Shown here: positions 1 to 8,484 of the stretch, piece by piece
Numbering within the stretch: position 1 is the stretch's first letter
Layout of the letters: each line of letters starts with the position of its first letter
NCBI GenBank assembly: GCA_964503685.1
Contig: CAZDAW010000005.1
Location: forward strand, 6,226 to 70,225
Reading direction: 5' to 3'
Source of the DNA: CAZDAW01 sp964503685
GTDB lineage: Bacteria; Chloroflexota; Anaerolineae; Anaerolineales; Anaerolineaceae
Length of the DNA stretch: 64,000 bases
The notes under the pieces: generated by a model
What the model was told of the DNA's origin: nothing
Database searches by the model: none
The model's input: the letters and a program-made list of their open reading frames with translations, nothing else
Program-made: the position numbers and the translations under genes

Positions 1-3000
1 TCAGGTAGTACGTCAATACAGTATCTTCAGGGTCTGGATCCGTTGCCCTGAGAGATGTATTTAGAATTGGAATAGACTGACCTCGTTCCGTGAGAACAAC
101 ACCGGTATTGGTCACCACTTCAGGGGGACGATTATCGCCAATTGTGATATTAAACTGAGTTACCGGCGAAACCCCACCCCGTGTATCACTGATTGTAAAG
201 CTGAAGCTATCCGCAATTTCAGACCCGCCGTTATGCTGGTAATAAATCTGATTGGTTGCCAAATCTTCATTCGTAAAGACCCCGCCCACAGACATTCCAA
301 CATTGTTTTTCTTCAAAGTTCCATAATCCGGAAGATCAGTTATCGTAAAAGTCAACGTGGCGCTGGCGTCATCCTGATCCATTGCCAGTAAATTGATACT
401 GCGAATGACAATGCCGAAAGTACGTCCGACTGTAATACCGGTATTGTAGCGTGTCGTTGGCAGATCGTTAACATCGACAATGGATATCGCAAACGAATCT
501 GCAAAGGTACCGCCATTGCCGTCATCTGTTTCTACCCGAACATAATAGGTATTTTTCGCCTCGTAATCAAGATTAACGGCTGTTTGCAGTTGGTCGCCGC
601 TGATCGTAAACGAAGCATTATCGGTATCGCCATTGCCTTCGACCAGACTGTACGTAAATGCGCCGTTGTCGACGTCAGTCGTGGTTAACGCACCGATGCT
701 CGTTCCGATCGGTACGTTTTCATTGACAGTCGAATTGCTCAAATTGATCGCCGTAGGCGCATCATTGACCGGCGTCACCGTCAAAGCGAAAGACACATTT
801 TCCGGGCCAGCGCCTGCCGGGTCATCGAGATTGAACGTAAAGCTGTCGGATGTTGCTTCATTGCCGCTATGCTGGTAGGTTATCAGGGAATTATTGATAT
901 CTGCCTGGGTAAACGTCCCACCGGCGTTCAGCTGCGTCCCGTTTTTCTTGAGTACACCGTTGACCGGCGCAGATTGAATTGTGAACGTCAATTGAACGGC
1001 TGTGTTGTCATGATCGCTGGCGGCTAATTTCGCGCTTGTAATCGTGACTGTTCCCCCCTCCTGAGTTGTTGCCCCAAGGTTGGTTCCCACAACTGGAGGA
1101 TCATTGACAGTCAAGCCGAAAGTAATCGAGTTACTTAAAGAACCGTCGCTGACCCCCACCGTTATTTCTGCCGATCCATACTGACCGGCCGCCGGCGTAA
1201 CCGTCACTGTTCGGTTTGCGCCGCTGCCGCCGAAGACGATATTTTCAAGAGGAACCAGTGTGAGGTTGGATGAATTCTTCGACAATGTCAGGCTGCCAAT
1301 AGCCGTATCCACATCGCCGATTGTGAACGGCAGCGCGCCTGTGCTTGTACCGCCATTTATTGTCAGGTCGTCAATATCCGTAATCGTCGGCGCATCATTG
1401 ACCGCAATGACATTCAGAATGAATGTATCGCTAACGCTTCCGCCCTGCCCATCGTTGGTTGTTATAGTAATTACGGATGTGCCAGTCTGATCCAAAGCCG
1501 GCGTGATAACTACCGAACGATTTGCCCCCGATCCGCTGATGGCAATATTTTCATTCGGTACGAGCGTTTCGTTGGCAGAGCTGCCAGTTACAGTGAAACC
1601 AGGGTCGTAGAGATCAGTGTCAATATCATTGACTGTAAATGGAATCGGAATTGTTGGCGTATCTTCATTTACAGCTTTATCAGAGATGTTTGAAATTGTC
1701 GGAGGATCATCAACCGGGTTAACAGTCAAAACAAATGAGGCTCGCCTGACATGTGTGTTTTCACTGCCCGAGGCAGGTGGAATTGGGCCATCCCACACAT
1801 AAACTGTGATCCTGGCCGATCCACTCAGATTAGCAGCAGGCGAAACCTGAATCGTTCGATTCGCACAACTTCCACCCAATGTAATTCCTGATAAAGGAAC
1901 AAGCGTGAGATTGGAAGATTTCGCGGTGATGCTCATCGATGCGCTGCAAACATCCGTATCGCCATCAGCAATGGTATAACTCAATACGCCGGTATTTGTA
2001 TCTTCGTCGATCGCTCTGTCGGTTGGAAAACCGCTGATCGTTGACGGCAGACCAGGAGCAATTCTGTTCGTAAATGTAATGATCTGCTCAAAACTTTCCG
2101 CCGGCGGCGGCGTTCCGTCGTCAGTCGTTCTGACTCGGATCGAATAAGATTGGCCATCAGCATAAGTGATACCTTCCACCGTTTGTAATTCGTTCGTGTC
2201 GCTTGGGATGATAAATTGACTGTTATCTGTATCACCCTCGCCAGCAACTAATTCATACGTATAGCTGCTGCTGTCCACATCGGTGGTTGAGAATGTTCCT
2301 ATTAACGACCCGGCTTCCGGCGCAGTTTCCGGAAGATTGTATTGTGTCATTTCAATTGCAGTTGGTGCATTGTTTACCGGAGTGATCGTGATAGTTTTAA
2401 TCGCGGTCAGGTGAAGGGGAGGGTTATCCCCTGGCGAGTCGCCGTATTCCACCATGAAACCCGCCGGTGTATCGTGCGCAGACGTCCCGCCAGTGACCGG
2501 AATATCATTCCACCGGCTGAACTCATCCGCCGCCCATACATGCCCATAATCCTCATTGGTAGAGTTATTCGGCTCGCCAGGATACCAATGTGCATAGCCG
2601 GTTCCTTCAGGTGGATTAACAACCGATCCACCGGCAAGTCCACTCCAGAACTTCGTTCCAACTCCGCCATTTGCCAGGCCTTCAGGCCCGGTAACCCAAC
2701 GCCAGTCCCCTTCAGTCGTCTGGTCAGACGCCCCGATCCAACCCATAAATTGACCAACCTTGGTCTTGATATAGTCGCTTTCTGCCTGCGATGTAATCGT
2801 AGCCAGATAACCGCGCATCCCATAAAGCATGTTATAGTCTTTTTGAGCTTCTGTCTTCGCTCCACTCCACAGACAATAAAGCGTTCCCTTGGTTGCGTAA
2901 TCCGGATAATTCACCGAGGAAGAGCGCTGGGCGGTGGATAAACTTGCGCAATTTGTCGGATACGCCGTGGTATTGTAAGCAATAAAGCGGTAATAGTGGT

Positions 3001-3490
3001 TGGTATCCGGGAAATAGTCGTTATTCGCCCCGATTACGAAAGTGACCGTGCGTTCAGCCGTATCAGGATTTTGGCTGGTGTTTTTATACTTAATATTGCG
3101 GAAGGCAGCCTGAAAATCAGCGGCATTGCCGCCGCCTGACTTTGTTAAAGTCAAAACTCCCGTCGCGCTGTTGTAAGTCCCGGTGACGCCATTAGTCGGC
3201 GTATAAACCAGAACGTCCTGATCGGCTTTGAAATTATTGGTGATCGACACCTTGGCGCCAGGCATATTTGAACCGCCGCCCGTCACAGTAATCCCTGCAT
3301 CGACCGCAACCGGGGTGTTATCAATATTTTCTATATAATTTGTGCTTCCCTCGGTTGTATATACTTCAGGCAACGGATCCTCAGCGCGCGCAACAGACGC
3401 GCCAGAGAAAAAGCTGACTGCCACGATCAATGCCAGTATCGTTCTGATGAACATACTCATAATCTTTGATCGGTCAAAAGTGTTATTCAT
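1..3490 (-). CDS. Large secreted adhesin with C-type lectin domain and cadherin-like/CSPG repeats (C-terminus beyond window)
   Basis: An open frame of 1,163 codons runs from the ATG at 3490 off the left edge. The start is set by an AAGGAGGT ribosome site six bases upstream. Residues about 10-36 are a signal peptide ending near ARA. Residues about 45-150 form a beta-rich module of the kind that precedes cadherin-like repeats. Residues about 200-350 are a C-type lectin-like domain, with the EPN motif at 306-308 and WND at 327-329, the two calcium/sugar-binding signatures of mannose-type lectins. From about 370 come cadherin-like repeats joined by NDAPT, DDPPT and NDLP linkers, plus CSPG/NG2-type repeats; the last is cut by the edge. 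It probably acts outside the cell in adhesion or carbohydrate binding. No anchor is visible because the C-terminus is missing. Expression is probably set by the c-di-GMP riboswitch in its leader. Confidence 0.85.
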   Translation of the reverse strand, partial: MNNTFDRSKIMSMFIRTILALIVAVSFFSGASVARAEDPLPEVYTTEGSTNYIENIDNTPVAVDAGITVTGGGSNMPGAKVSITNNFKADQDVLVYTPTNGVTGTYNSATGVLTLTKSGGGNAADFQAAFRNIKYKNTSQNPDTAERTVTFVIGANNDYFPDTNHYYRFIAYNTTAYPTNCASLSTAQRSSSVNYPDYATKGTLYCLWSGAKTEAQKDYNMLYGMRGYLATITSQAESDYIKTKVGQFMGWIGASDQTTEGDWRWVTGPEGLANGGVGTKFWSGLAGGSVVNPPEGTGYAHWYPGEPNNSTNEDYGHVWAADEFSRWNDIPVTGGTSAHDTPAGFMVEYGDSPGDNPPLHLTAIKTITITPVNNAPTAIEMTQYNLPETAPEAGSLIGTFSTTDVDSSSYTYELVAGEGDTDNSQFIIPSDTNELQTVEGITYADGQSYSIRVRTTDDGTPPPAESFEQIITFTNRIAPGLPSTISGFPTDRAIDEDTNTGVLSYTIADGDTDVCSASMSITAKSSNLTLVPLSGITLGGSCANRTIQVSPAANLSGSARITVYVWDGPIPPASGSENTHVRRASFVLTVNPVDDPPTISNISDKAVNEDTPTIPIPFTVNDIDTDLYDPGFTVTGSSANETLVPNENIAISGSGANRSVVITPALDQTGTSVITITTNDGQGGSVSDTFILNVIAVNDAPTITDIDDLTINGGTSTGALPFTIGDVDTAIGSLTLSKNSSNLTLVPLENIVFGGSGANRTVTVTPAAGQYGSAEITVGVSDGSLSNSITFGLTVNDPPVVGTNLGATTQEGGTVTITSAKLAASDHDNTAVQLTFTIQSAPVNGVLKKNGTQLNAGGTFTQADINNSLITYQHSGNEATSDSFTFNLDDPAGAGPENVSFALTVTPVNDAPTAINLSNSTVNENVPIGTSIGALTTTDVDNGAFTYSLVEGNGDTDNASFTISGDQLQTAVNLDYEAKNTYYVRVETDDGNGGTFADSFAISIVDVNDLPTTRYNTGITVGRTFGIVIRSINLLAMDQDDASATLTFTITDLPDYGTLKKNNVGMSVGGVFTNEDLATNQIYYQHNGGSEIADSFSFTISDTRGGVSPVTQFNITIGDNRPPEVVTNTGVVLTERGQSIPILNTSLRATDPDPEDTVLTYYL

Positions 3491-3561
3491 TTTGTACCTC
3501 CTTGGTACTCTGCCTTCCTTGCATTATTTTCCTTTTTTCAAGCAGATGATTACCTAACAAT

Positions 3562-3589
3562 AAAAAACGGACCCACAAAACAGAGTCCG
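3562..3589 (-). terminator. Intrinsic terminator, expression platform of the riboswitch
   Basis: On the minus strand CGGACTC and GGGTCCG form a seven-pair stem (one G-U) around an eight-base loop, followed directly by TTTTTT. It lies between the aptamer and the adhesin start codon, so premature termination controlled by c-di-GMP is the likely mechanism. Whether the ligand turns the gene on or off cannot be read from the sequence alone. Confidence 0.75.
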
Positions 3590-3614
3590 CACGAAATAAA
3601 TATACCTCAAAATG

Positions 3615-3705
3615 ATGTCGGGCAGCCTGGCAATCATTTCCAAACTCTCCTGGAAGAAGACCCATGGCTTTGCGTCCTCGTTTTTCAACGGGTTTGCTCT
3701 TTACC
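3615..3705 (-). promoter_or_regulatory. Cyclic-di-GMP-I (GEMM-I) riboswitch aptamer
   Basis: Read on the minus strand, the leader of the adhesin gene contains the GEMM-I hallmarks in order: GAGCAAACC at 3699-3691, a GTTGAAAAAC tetraloop-type hairpin, GGACGCAAAGCC, a GGGTCT strand, a variable hairpin, and the closing GCCAGGCTGCCCGA segment near 3630-3617. These match the conserved core that binds c-di-GMP in this class. An intrinsic terminator lies just downstream and then the adhesin start at 3490. A TTGACA hexamer reading minus at 3830-3825 may be the promoter -35 element, but I see no convincing -10 for it. Confidence 0.88.
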
Positions 3706-3866
3706 ATATCAAAATGTAAAAGTTCATTTTACCTCTGGTCTATTAATCGGCTATTATCCATTAAAAATAACCGCTGTGGTTTCTCTTTATGAAATTTTTA
3801 TCGATAATTAATATCTATTATTTATGTCAATCAAATCGGTTACAATAGACGTGGGAAAAATTGTCG

Positions 3867-4097
3867 ATGACGATGCGCGATCTGCGAAAATATGCTTCAC
3901 AAACTCACACCCGGCTGATTGTAGGAGGATTGGTTCTTTTGTTCCTCATCGGCGACGGTCTGATCTATCTGCTCTGGGGCGCCGCTCCGGCATTGATGGG
4001 CTTGGTCTGCCTGGGCGCCGGTTTGCTCCCGATTTTGTTAATTCTAATTATTTTCTGGATAATGGATTGGATCGTCCGCCGTGCCAACCAGGATTGA
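3867..4097 (+). CDS. Small two-helix membrane protein, unknown function
   Basis: About 76 residues: a basic N-terminus, one hydrophobic helix (about 15-38) and a second (about 43-68), then a short basic tail ending RRANQD. I do not recognise a family. ATG at 3867 was chosen; a TTG at 3861 and an ATG at 3873 are in the same frame, and no ribosome site is clear. The 3' end overlaps the start of the esterase gene by 17 bases, so the two are probably transcribed together. It faces the adhesin gene across an AT-rich divergent promoter region (about 3720-3860). Confidence 0.6.
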   Translation: MTMRDLRKYASQTHTRLIVGGLVLLFLIGDGLIYLLWGAAPALMGLVCLGAGLLPILLILIIFWIMDWIVRRANQD

Positions 4098-4749
4098 CCC
4101 CACTGACTTCAATTTTAATGGGTGGCTCCTGCGCATAAAAAAGCCAGCGAATACCGTTTCCATTGACCGCCAACGAATCATGCTTCTGCTGCATGGCTGG
4201 ACCGGGGACGAGAATTCTATGTGGTTTTTCACCCACAATTTGCCAGACCATTACTGGCTCATATCTCCCCGCGGTATATTCGAATCGCCGCAGGGCGGTT
4301 ACAGCTGGCGAATCATTCAGCCGGATAAACCGATTACCACTGAGGAATTTCAATTTGCCATTGAAAGATTAATCACTCTGGCCGAGGAATGGGAAAGAAC
4401 GAACTCGCTGCCGCACAAACCCCTTGATTTAATGGGCTTCAGTCAGGGCGCGGCCCTTTCACTTTCCTTTTTATTAACCCACCCCAACAGGGTGCGAAGT
4501 GTTGCTTCACTGTCCGGTTTTTTGCCTGATAGCGCGCCGGCCTTATTGCGTCCACACCGCCTTGACAAAAAACAGGTTTTTATAGCCCACGGGACTGAAG
4601 ATGATATCATTCCCGTTGAGCGAGCGCGAATTGCCGCCGAATTGCTTGGCGCCGCCGGCGCTGAAGTCGCCTATTGCGAAGACGCAATCGGTCACAAAGT
4701 CAGCGCCTCATGCCTGTCAGCTCTTGAAAACTTCTACAAAATACTCTAA
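4081..4749 (+). CDS. Alpha/beta hydrolase, phospholipase/carboxylesterase family
   Basis: A 222-residue serine esterase of the family that includes carboxylesterases and acyl-protein-thioesterase-like enzymes. An early HGWTGDE segment forms the oxyanion region. The nucleophile elbow is GFSQGA near residue 121, the acid lies in the HGTEDDIIP segment near 180, and the catalytic His is in IGHKVS near the end. There is no signal peptide, so it is cytoplasmic. The start is GTG at 4081, inside the preceding small gene; a later start would remove little of the fold. Its TAA stop overlaps the TAG stop of the convergent SH3-domain gene. The substrate cannot be told from the sequence. Confidence 0.85.
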   Translation: MPTRIDPTDFNFNGWLLRIKKPANTVSIDRQRIMLLLHGWTGDENSMWFFTHNLPDHYWLISPRGIFESPQGGYSWRIIQPDKPITTEEFQFAIERLITLAEEWERTNSLPHKPLDLMGFSQGAALSLSFLLTHPNRVRSVASLSGFLPDSAPALLRPHRLDKKQVFIAHGTEDDIIPVERARIAAELLGAAGAEVAYCEDAIGHKVSASCLSALENFYKIL

Positions 4750-5369
4750 CCGCCCCGCAAGACGGATATCGTCCCGCCTAAACCGCCAACGATCAACAAT
4801 ATCATAATAATCAATCCCGACGGAATGCCGCCGCCATCGGCGGCTGAGGCTGGCGCAGTAAATGTTGGCACCGATAAAGGCGCCGGCGCGGTAAAAGTTG
4901 GCAACCGGGTCGGGACCGACGTCACGATAAACTGAGCTGCCAGGGTTGGATCCACAGTAGCCGTGTATAGCAGCGTAGGCGTTGGGGGTATTTCAACCAC
5001 ATTAAGATCGCCGCCTGTCACCGTCACCAGGGGGGCGTAAACCCATGCAGACCCACCGCTAACACCCGGATACACAATTAAAATCCATTCGCCGCCCGGC
5101 GACCGGCCCAATCCCGGCGATTGTTGCCCGGCCAACAACACACCCACTTTCGGGAATGAAGTCCCCGGCCCTGAACGTACATTGATTTGGTCCTGATCCA
5201 AATTAACCGTAACAGTTGGCCCAGATGGCGTTCCTGTAACAGTTGGTAATTCGACCGTCGGCTGCTGCCTGTAACCATCCGCCTGCGCAGGTGTTGCCAG
5301 GCTTAACCAAAACACACCGCTGAGTACGGTTATCAGCAACCCTGTAATAAAATACTTTCGAAACATCAA
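4746..5369 (-). CDS. Membrane-anchored SH3b-domain protein
   Basis: A 207-residue exported protein: an N-terminal signal sequence (about 8-30, ending near AQA), one bacterial SH3 domain (about 55-120, with the typical INVRSGPGTSFPKVG opening), a long Thr/Pro/Ala-rich linker and a C-terminal membrane helix (about 183-203). SH3b domains commonly bind cell-wall or surface polymers; here it probably displays the domain outside the membrane. It is divergent from the zinc-ribbon gene at 5432 across about 60 bases. Confidence 0.75.
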   Translation of the reverse strand: MMFRKYFITGLLITVLSGVFWLSLATPAQADGYRQQPTVELPTVTGTPSGPTVTVNLDQDQINVRSGPGTSFPKVGVLLAGQQSPGLGRSPGGEWILIVYPGVSGGSAWVYAPLVTVTGGDLNVVEIPPTPTLLYTATVDPTLAAQFIVTSVPTRLPTFTAPAPLSVPTFTAPASAADGGGIPSGLIIMILLIVGGLGGTISVLRGG

Positions 5370-5424
5370 ACGTCTCCAGTAAAAAAAGTATCCCCTATTT
5401 TAACCCCAAATTTGCTTTTTTTTG

Positions 5425-5430
5425 TATAAT
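5425..5430 (+). promoter_or_regulatory. -10 box of a probable leaderless promoter
   Basis: A perfect TATAAT lies seven bases before the ATG at 5438 and one base before the in-frame ATG at 5432. There is no ribosome site, so transcription would begin at or next to the start codon. The spacing argues for the second ATG (MDQRIF) as the true start. No good -35 element is seen. Confidence 0.45.
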
Positions 5431-5431
5431 T

Positions 5432-6028
5432 ATGCGCATGGACCAACGAATTTTTCATGGAGAAATTACTCCCACAGCCATCGCCCGAGAGATCATCTCT
5501 CATTTCAACCGCGGCAATTTTCGCGTTCAACAGGTAGGCAGCGGCGATGAGATCACCGTTCAAATTGCCACAGCGCAATACGCCACTTCCGGTGGGCAGA
5601 CTGCCCTGAGTGTGAGTCTGCAAAAAGTTGAAGATGGCCTGTCAGTCAGCATCGGCAAACAGGCCTGGCTTGGCGTAGCCGCCAGCCTGGGTATGACCGC
5701 TTTATCCGCCCTCAGGAACCCATTTGCCTTACTGGGCAGATTGGATGACCTCGCCCAGGATATCGAATCCTTGCAGTTAAGCGAAGAGGTCTGGAATGTC
5801 ATCAACAATGCCGCCCGACAGGCAGGCGCCAGCTTTGAACTTTCCGAAAGATTGCGCCGCATGGTTTGTGATTTCTGCAACACACCCAACCCGCCTGGTG
5901 AAGCAAGCTGCATCGCCTGCGGCGCGCCGCTGGGCGATGTTCAACCCAGAACCTGCTCAAAATGCGGTTTCGTCATCGTAAAGCAGGAAAAATTCTGCCC
6001 CAATTGCGGTCAGGCGGTTAATCAATAA
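5432..6028 (+). CDS. Double zinc-ribbon protein of unknown function
   Basis: 198 residues (196 if the second ATG is used). The first 130 form an unassigned alpha/beta region with a short hydrophobic stretch around LGVAASLGMTALSAL. The C-terminus carries two zinc ribbons built from CxxC pairs: CDFC with CIAC, and CSKC with CPNC. Such C-terminal double ribbons are common in Chloroflexota regulatory or scaffold proteins. No catalytic motif is visible. It converges with the dehydrogenase gene, only four bases apart, and the -10 box at 5425 suggests its own leaderless transcript. Confidence 0.65.
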   Translation: MRMDQRIFHGEITPTAIAREIISHFNRGNFRVQQVGSGDEITVQIATAQYATSGGQTALSVSLQKVEDGLSVSIGKQAWLGVAASLGMTALSALRNPFALLGRLDDLAQDIESLQLSEEVWNVINNAARQAGASFELSERLRRMVCDFCNTPNPPGEASCIACGAPLGDVQPRTCSKCGFVIVKQEKFCPNCGQAVNQ

Positions 6029-6032
6029 TCGC

Positions 6033-7022
6033 TCACATCATTTCATATACAGTTGGGTTGGCGCAATATGGCATTCGTTGTCCCTGCAGACCGGCCAGCA
6101 GATTTTCGCACGCCATCTGCGCCATTTTGCGCCGCGTTTGGCAGGTTGCTGACCCAATATGGGGGAGAATCAGGCAATTATCAAGCTGGTATAGGGGATG
6201 TTCTGGCGGCAATGGCTCCGGGGCCGTCACATCCAGTCCGGCGCCGGCGATCCAGCCTTCTGATAATGCCCTGTACAGCGCTTCACTGTCAACAACGACT
6301 CCCCTTGCCATATTGATTAAAAATGCGCCGGGTTTCATCTTTCGTAACGCCGCTTCGTCGATCATTCCGCGCGTTTCAGGCGTCAGCGGAGTATGCAAAG
6401 AAACCACATCGCTTTCTGCAAGCAATTTATCAAGGGATCGGAACTCCGCATTCAATTCCCGTTCGATCTCAGCATGCGTCGAGCGGCTGGTATAGATGAT
6501 TTTCATCCCAAAAGCCTTCGCCCGCCGGGCAACCGCTGCTCCAATTTTTCCCATCCCGACTACACCCAATATGGCTCCATTCAGTTCCATTCCCAGCCAT
6601 CCTGCCGGCGCCCAGGTTTTCCAGTTCCCGGTTCGGGCGTCTTTCGCCGCCTGCGGAAGCTGCCTGACCAGCGATAAAAGCAAAGCCATTGTCAGATCAG
6701 CCACCGAATCCGTCAGGATGCCAGGCGTATTACCCACTGCTATCTTTCGCTTTGTGCAGGCGTCCAGATCAATATTATCGACGCCCGCTGCCATATTACT
6801 GATCACTCGCAAATTAACTGCCTGCTCAATGACCGCCGCATCGATCCGATCCGAAAGCGTGGTCATTAATCCATCTGCCCGAATGATATCTGCCATAACC
6901 TCTGGCGTAATCCGTTCAGCATCCGCCGCGCCAGAGACCAGTTCGCATTTGCCTTCCAAAGCTGCAAGCCAATCTGCCGGCAATCGGTGAGTTAATACAA
7001 CAAGAGGCTTTTTTGTTTCCAT
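6033..7022 (-). CDS. D-2-hydroxyacid dehydrogenase (glyoxylate/hydroxypyruvate reductase)
   Basis: A 329-residue NAD(P)-dependent reductase of the D-isomer 2-hydroxyacid family. The Rossmann motif is GVVGMGKIG near residue 155. The catalytic triad is present: Arg in NMARGVVVD, Glu in DVTAPEPLPPEHPL and His in LPHIGSAT. It lies directly downstream of a glycerate 2-kinase, with a GGAGAAGGT ribosome site in the 17-base gap. Reduction of hydroxypyruvate or tartronate semialdehyde to D-glycerate, or of glyoxylate to glycolate, followed by phosphorylation into glycolysis, is therefore the likely role. It is the last gene of the pentose-phosphate operon. Confidence 0.88.
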   Translation of the reverse strand: METKKPLVVLTHRLPADWLAALEGKCELVSGAADAERITPEVMADIIRADGLMTTLSDRIDAAVIEQAVNLRVISNMAAGVDNIDLDACTKRKIAVGNTPGILTDSVADLTMALLLSLVRQLPQAAKDARTGNWKTWAPAGWLGMELNGAILGVVGMGKIGAAVARRAKAFGMKIIYTSRSTHAEIERELNAEFRSLDKLLAESDVVSLHTPLTPETRGMIDEAALRKMKPGAFLINMARGVVVDSEALYRALSEGWIAGAGLDVTAPEPLPPEHPLYQLDNCLILPHIGSATCQTRRKMAQMACENLLAGLQGQRMPYCANPTVYEMM

Positions 7023-7039
7023 CTTACCTTCTCCGCAAA

Positions 7040-8410
7040 TCAGAGAACAAAAATAAAATTAAGATCGTTTACGTTCGTTCCAGTCGGTCCTGTGATCAGT
7101 AAATCACCCAGCGTCTCAAAAAAGCACTAAGCAATGTTTTGCATCAGAAAATCGTTCGCTTTCATTCCGACCTGAAATGCCCGCTGACAGGTATTCCCCG
7201 ATACAACCGCGCCGGCGGCGTCAGTCGGGCCATCTTCCCCATCCGTCGCCAGAGCAACAAGAAAAGCATCATTCAATCCGGCCAGTTCGGTTGCCGCCCC
7301 CAAGGCAAGTTCCTGATTTCTCCCCCCGCGTCCTTTACCCCTGAGCGTGACGGTTGTCTCGCCGCCGGCAACCAGACACGCCGGCGCAGCAAGAGGTTCT
7401 CCGCTCTCGCGCACCTGACGGGCAATTGACGCCAGTACTTTCCCGGCCTGACTGGCTTCCCCCTGAAGATAGGTGGTCAACAACAATGTGTTGAAACCCA
7501 ATTCTTTTGCGCTTTCAAGGGCAGCTTTAGCGGCCAGATGATTCGCCCCAACCAGGACATTGTGTACATGGGTAAAACACGCATCGCCGGGTTTTAAAGT
7601 ATCTGGAATGTCGCCGCGCCGGCCTTTTTCGATGACATCCAAAATTGCCGCCGGCGTCTTGCTGCGTAAATCATATTTTCCAAGAATATCTGCGGCCTCT
7701 TCAAATGCGCTTGAATCGCCCACGGTCGGCCCTGAAGCAATCACATCCAGTGGGCTGCCAACAACATCTGATAGAATCAAAGTCGTCAAATGCGCCGGAT
7801 ACGCCAGCCGCGCCATCCCGCCGCCTTTCAATCTGTCCAAATGTTTTCGCAATACGTTGATCTCTTGAATCGTTGCCCCGCTGGCCAGCAGGTTGTGGGT
7901 CAATTGCTGAACCTCTTCCAGCGTTACCCCCTCGACCGGCAGAGTCATCAAAGCAGAACCACCGCCAGAGATCAGACAAAATATAAGATCATCTGCCTGA
8001 AGCCCTGATAACAACCCGGCCACCTTTCGCCCCGCCGCCAGACTGGCTTCGTCGGGAACTGGGTGCCCGCCCTGAACAAGTTCAACACCGGGCATATAGC
8101 CTGATTCGCCTTCAGCAATATGCTTTGCAACAACAATTCCCCCATCAAGTCGATCTTTCAGGATTTCGCTCAGGCTCATTGCCATCGCCAGGCTGGCCTT
8201 GCCAATAGCAATAACAAATATCCGTTTATAGACGGACAGATCATAGGCGCGCCCGCCAACCTGCAATTGACTGTTCTCATCCCGTTTCACAAAACGCCGC
8301 ACACAGGAGGCTGGATCGACCGCATTGATCGCGGCAGCCAATATTTTACAAATATCTTTCCCGCCCGGTGAACCGCGCAGCGTCTCGGTTAAGAATCGGT
8401 CAGGTTCCAC
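7040..8410 (-). CDS. Glycerate 2-kinase (MOFRL family) interrupted by an in-frame amber codon
   Basis: This enzyme phosphorylates D-glycerate to 2-phosphoglycerate. The first 427 codons give a normal family protein (SGGGSALM, a KHLDRLKGGG segment, and the MOFRL domain with GRGGRNQELALG and TDGEDGPTDAAG). A TAG at 7129-7127 then stops the frame, yet 28 more codons follow in phase and encode the conserved family end FFETLGDLLITGPTGTNVND before a TGA at 7042-7040. In relatives an aromatic residue sits where the TAG lies, so one base change explains it. The product is either truncated by 29 residues including the GPTGTNVND motif, or made by readthrough, or the base is a sequence error. The gap to the downstream reductase is a normal 17 bases only if the longer end is the real one. 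Confidence 0.85.
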
Positions 8411-8484
8411 AGTTATCCATCCGCATCAATTGTGTGAAACAGCATTGTAACTGATAACCGGATTTCGCAGCATGATGCGCCATC

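Noticed and set aside
2342..2941. A 199-codon open frame on the plus strand opposite the adhesin gene
   Set aside because: It lies antisense to the lectin domain, has no ribosome site, and its product is Arg-rich with no family features. The minus frame is clearly the coding one.
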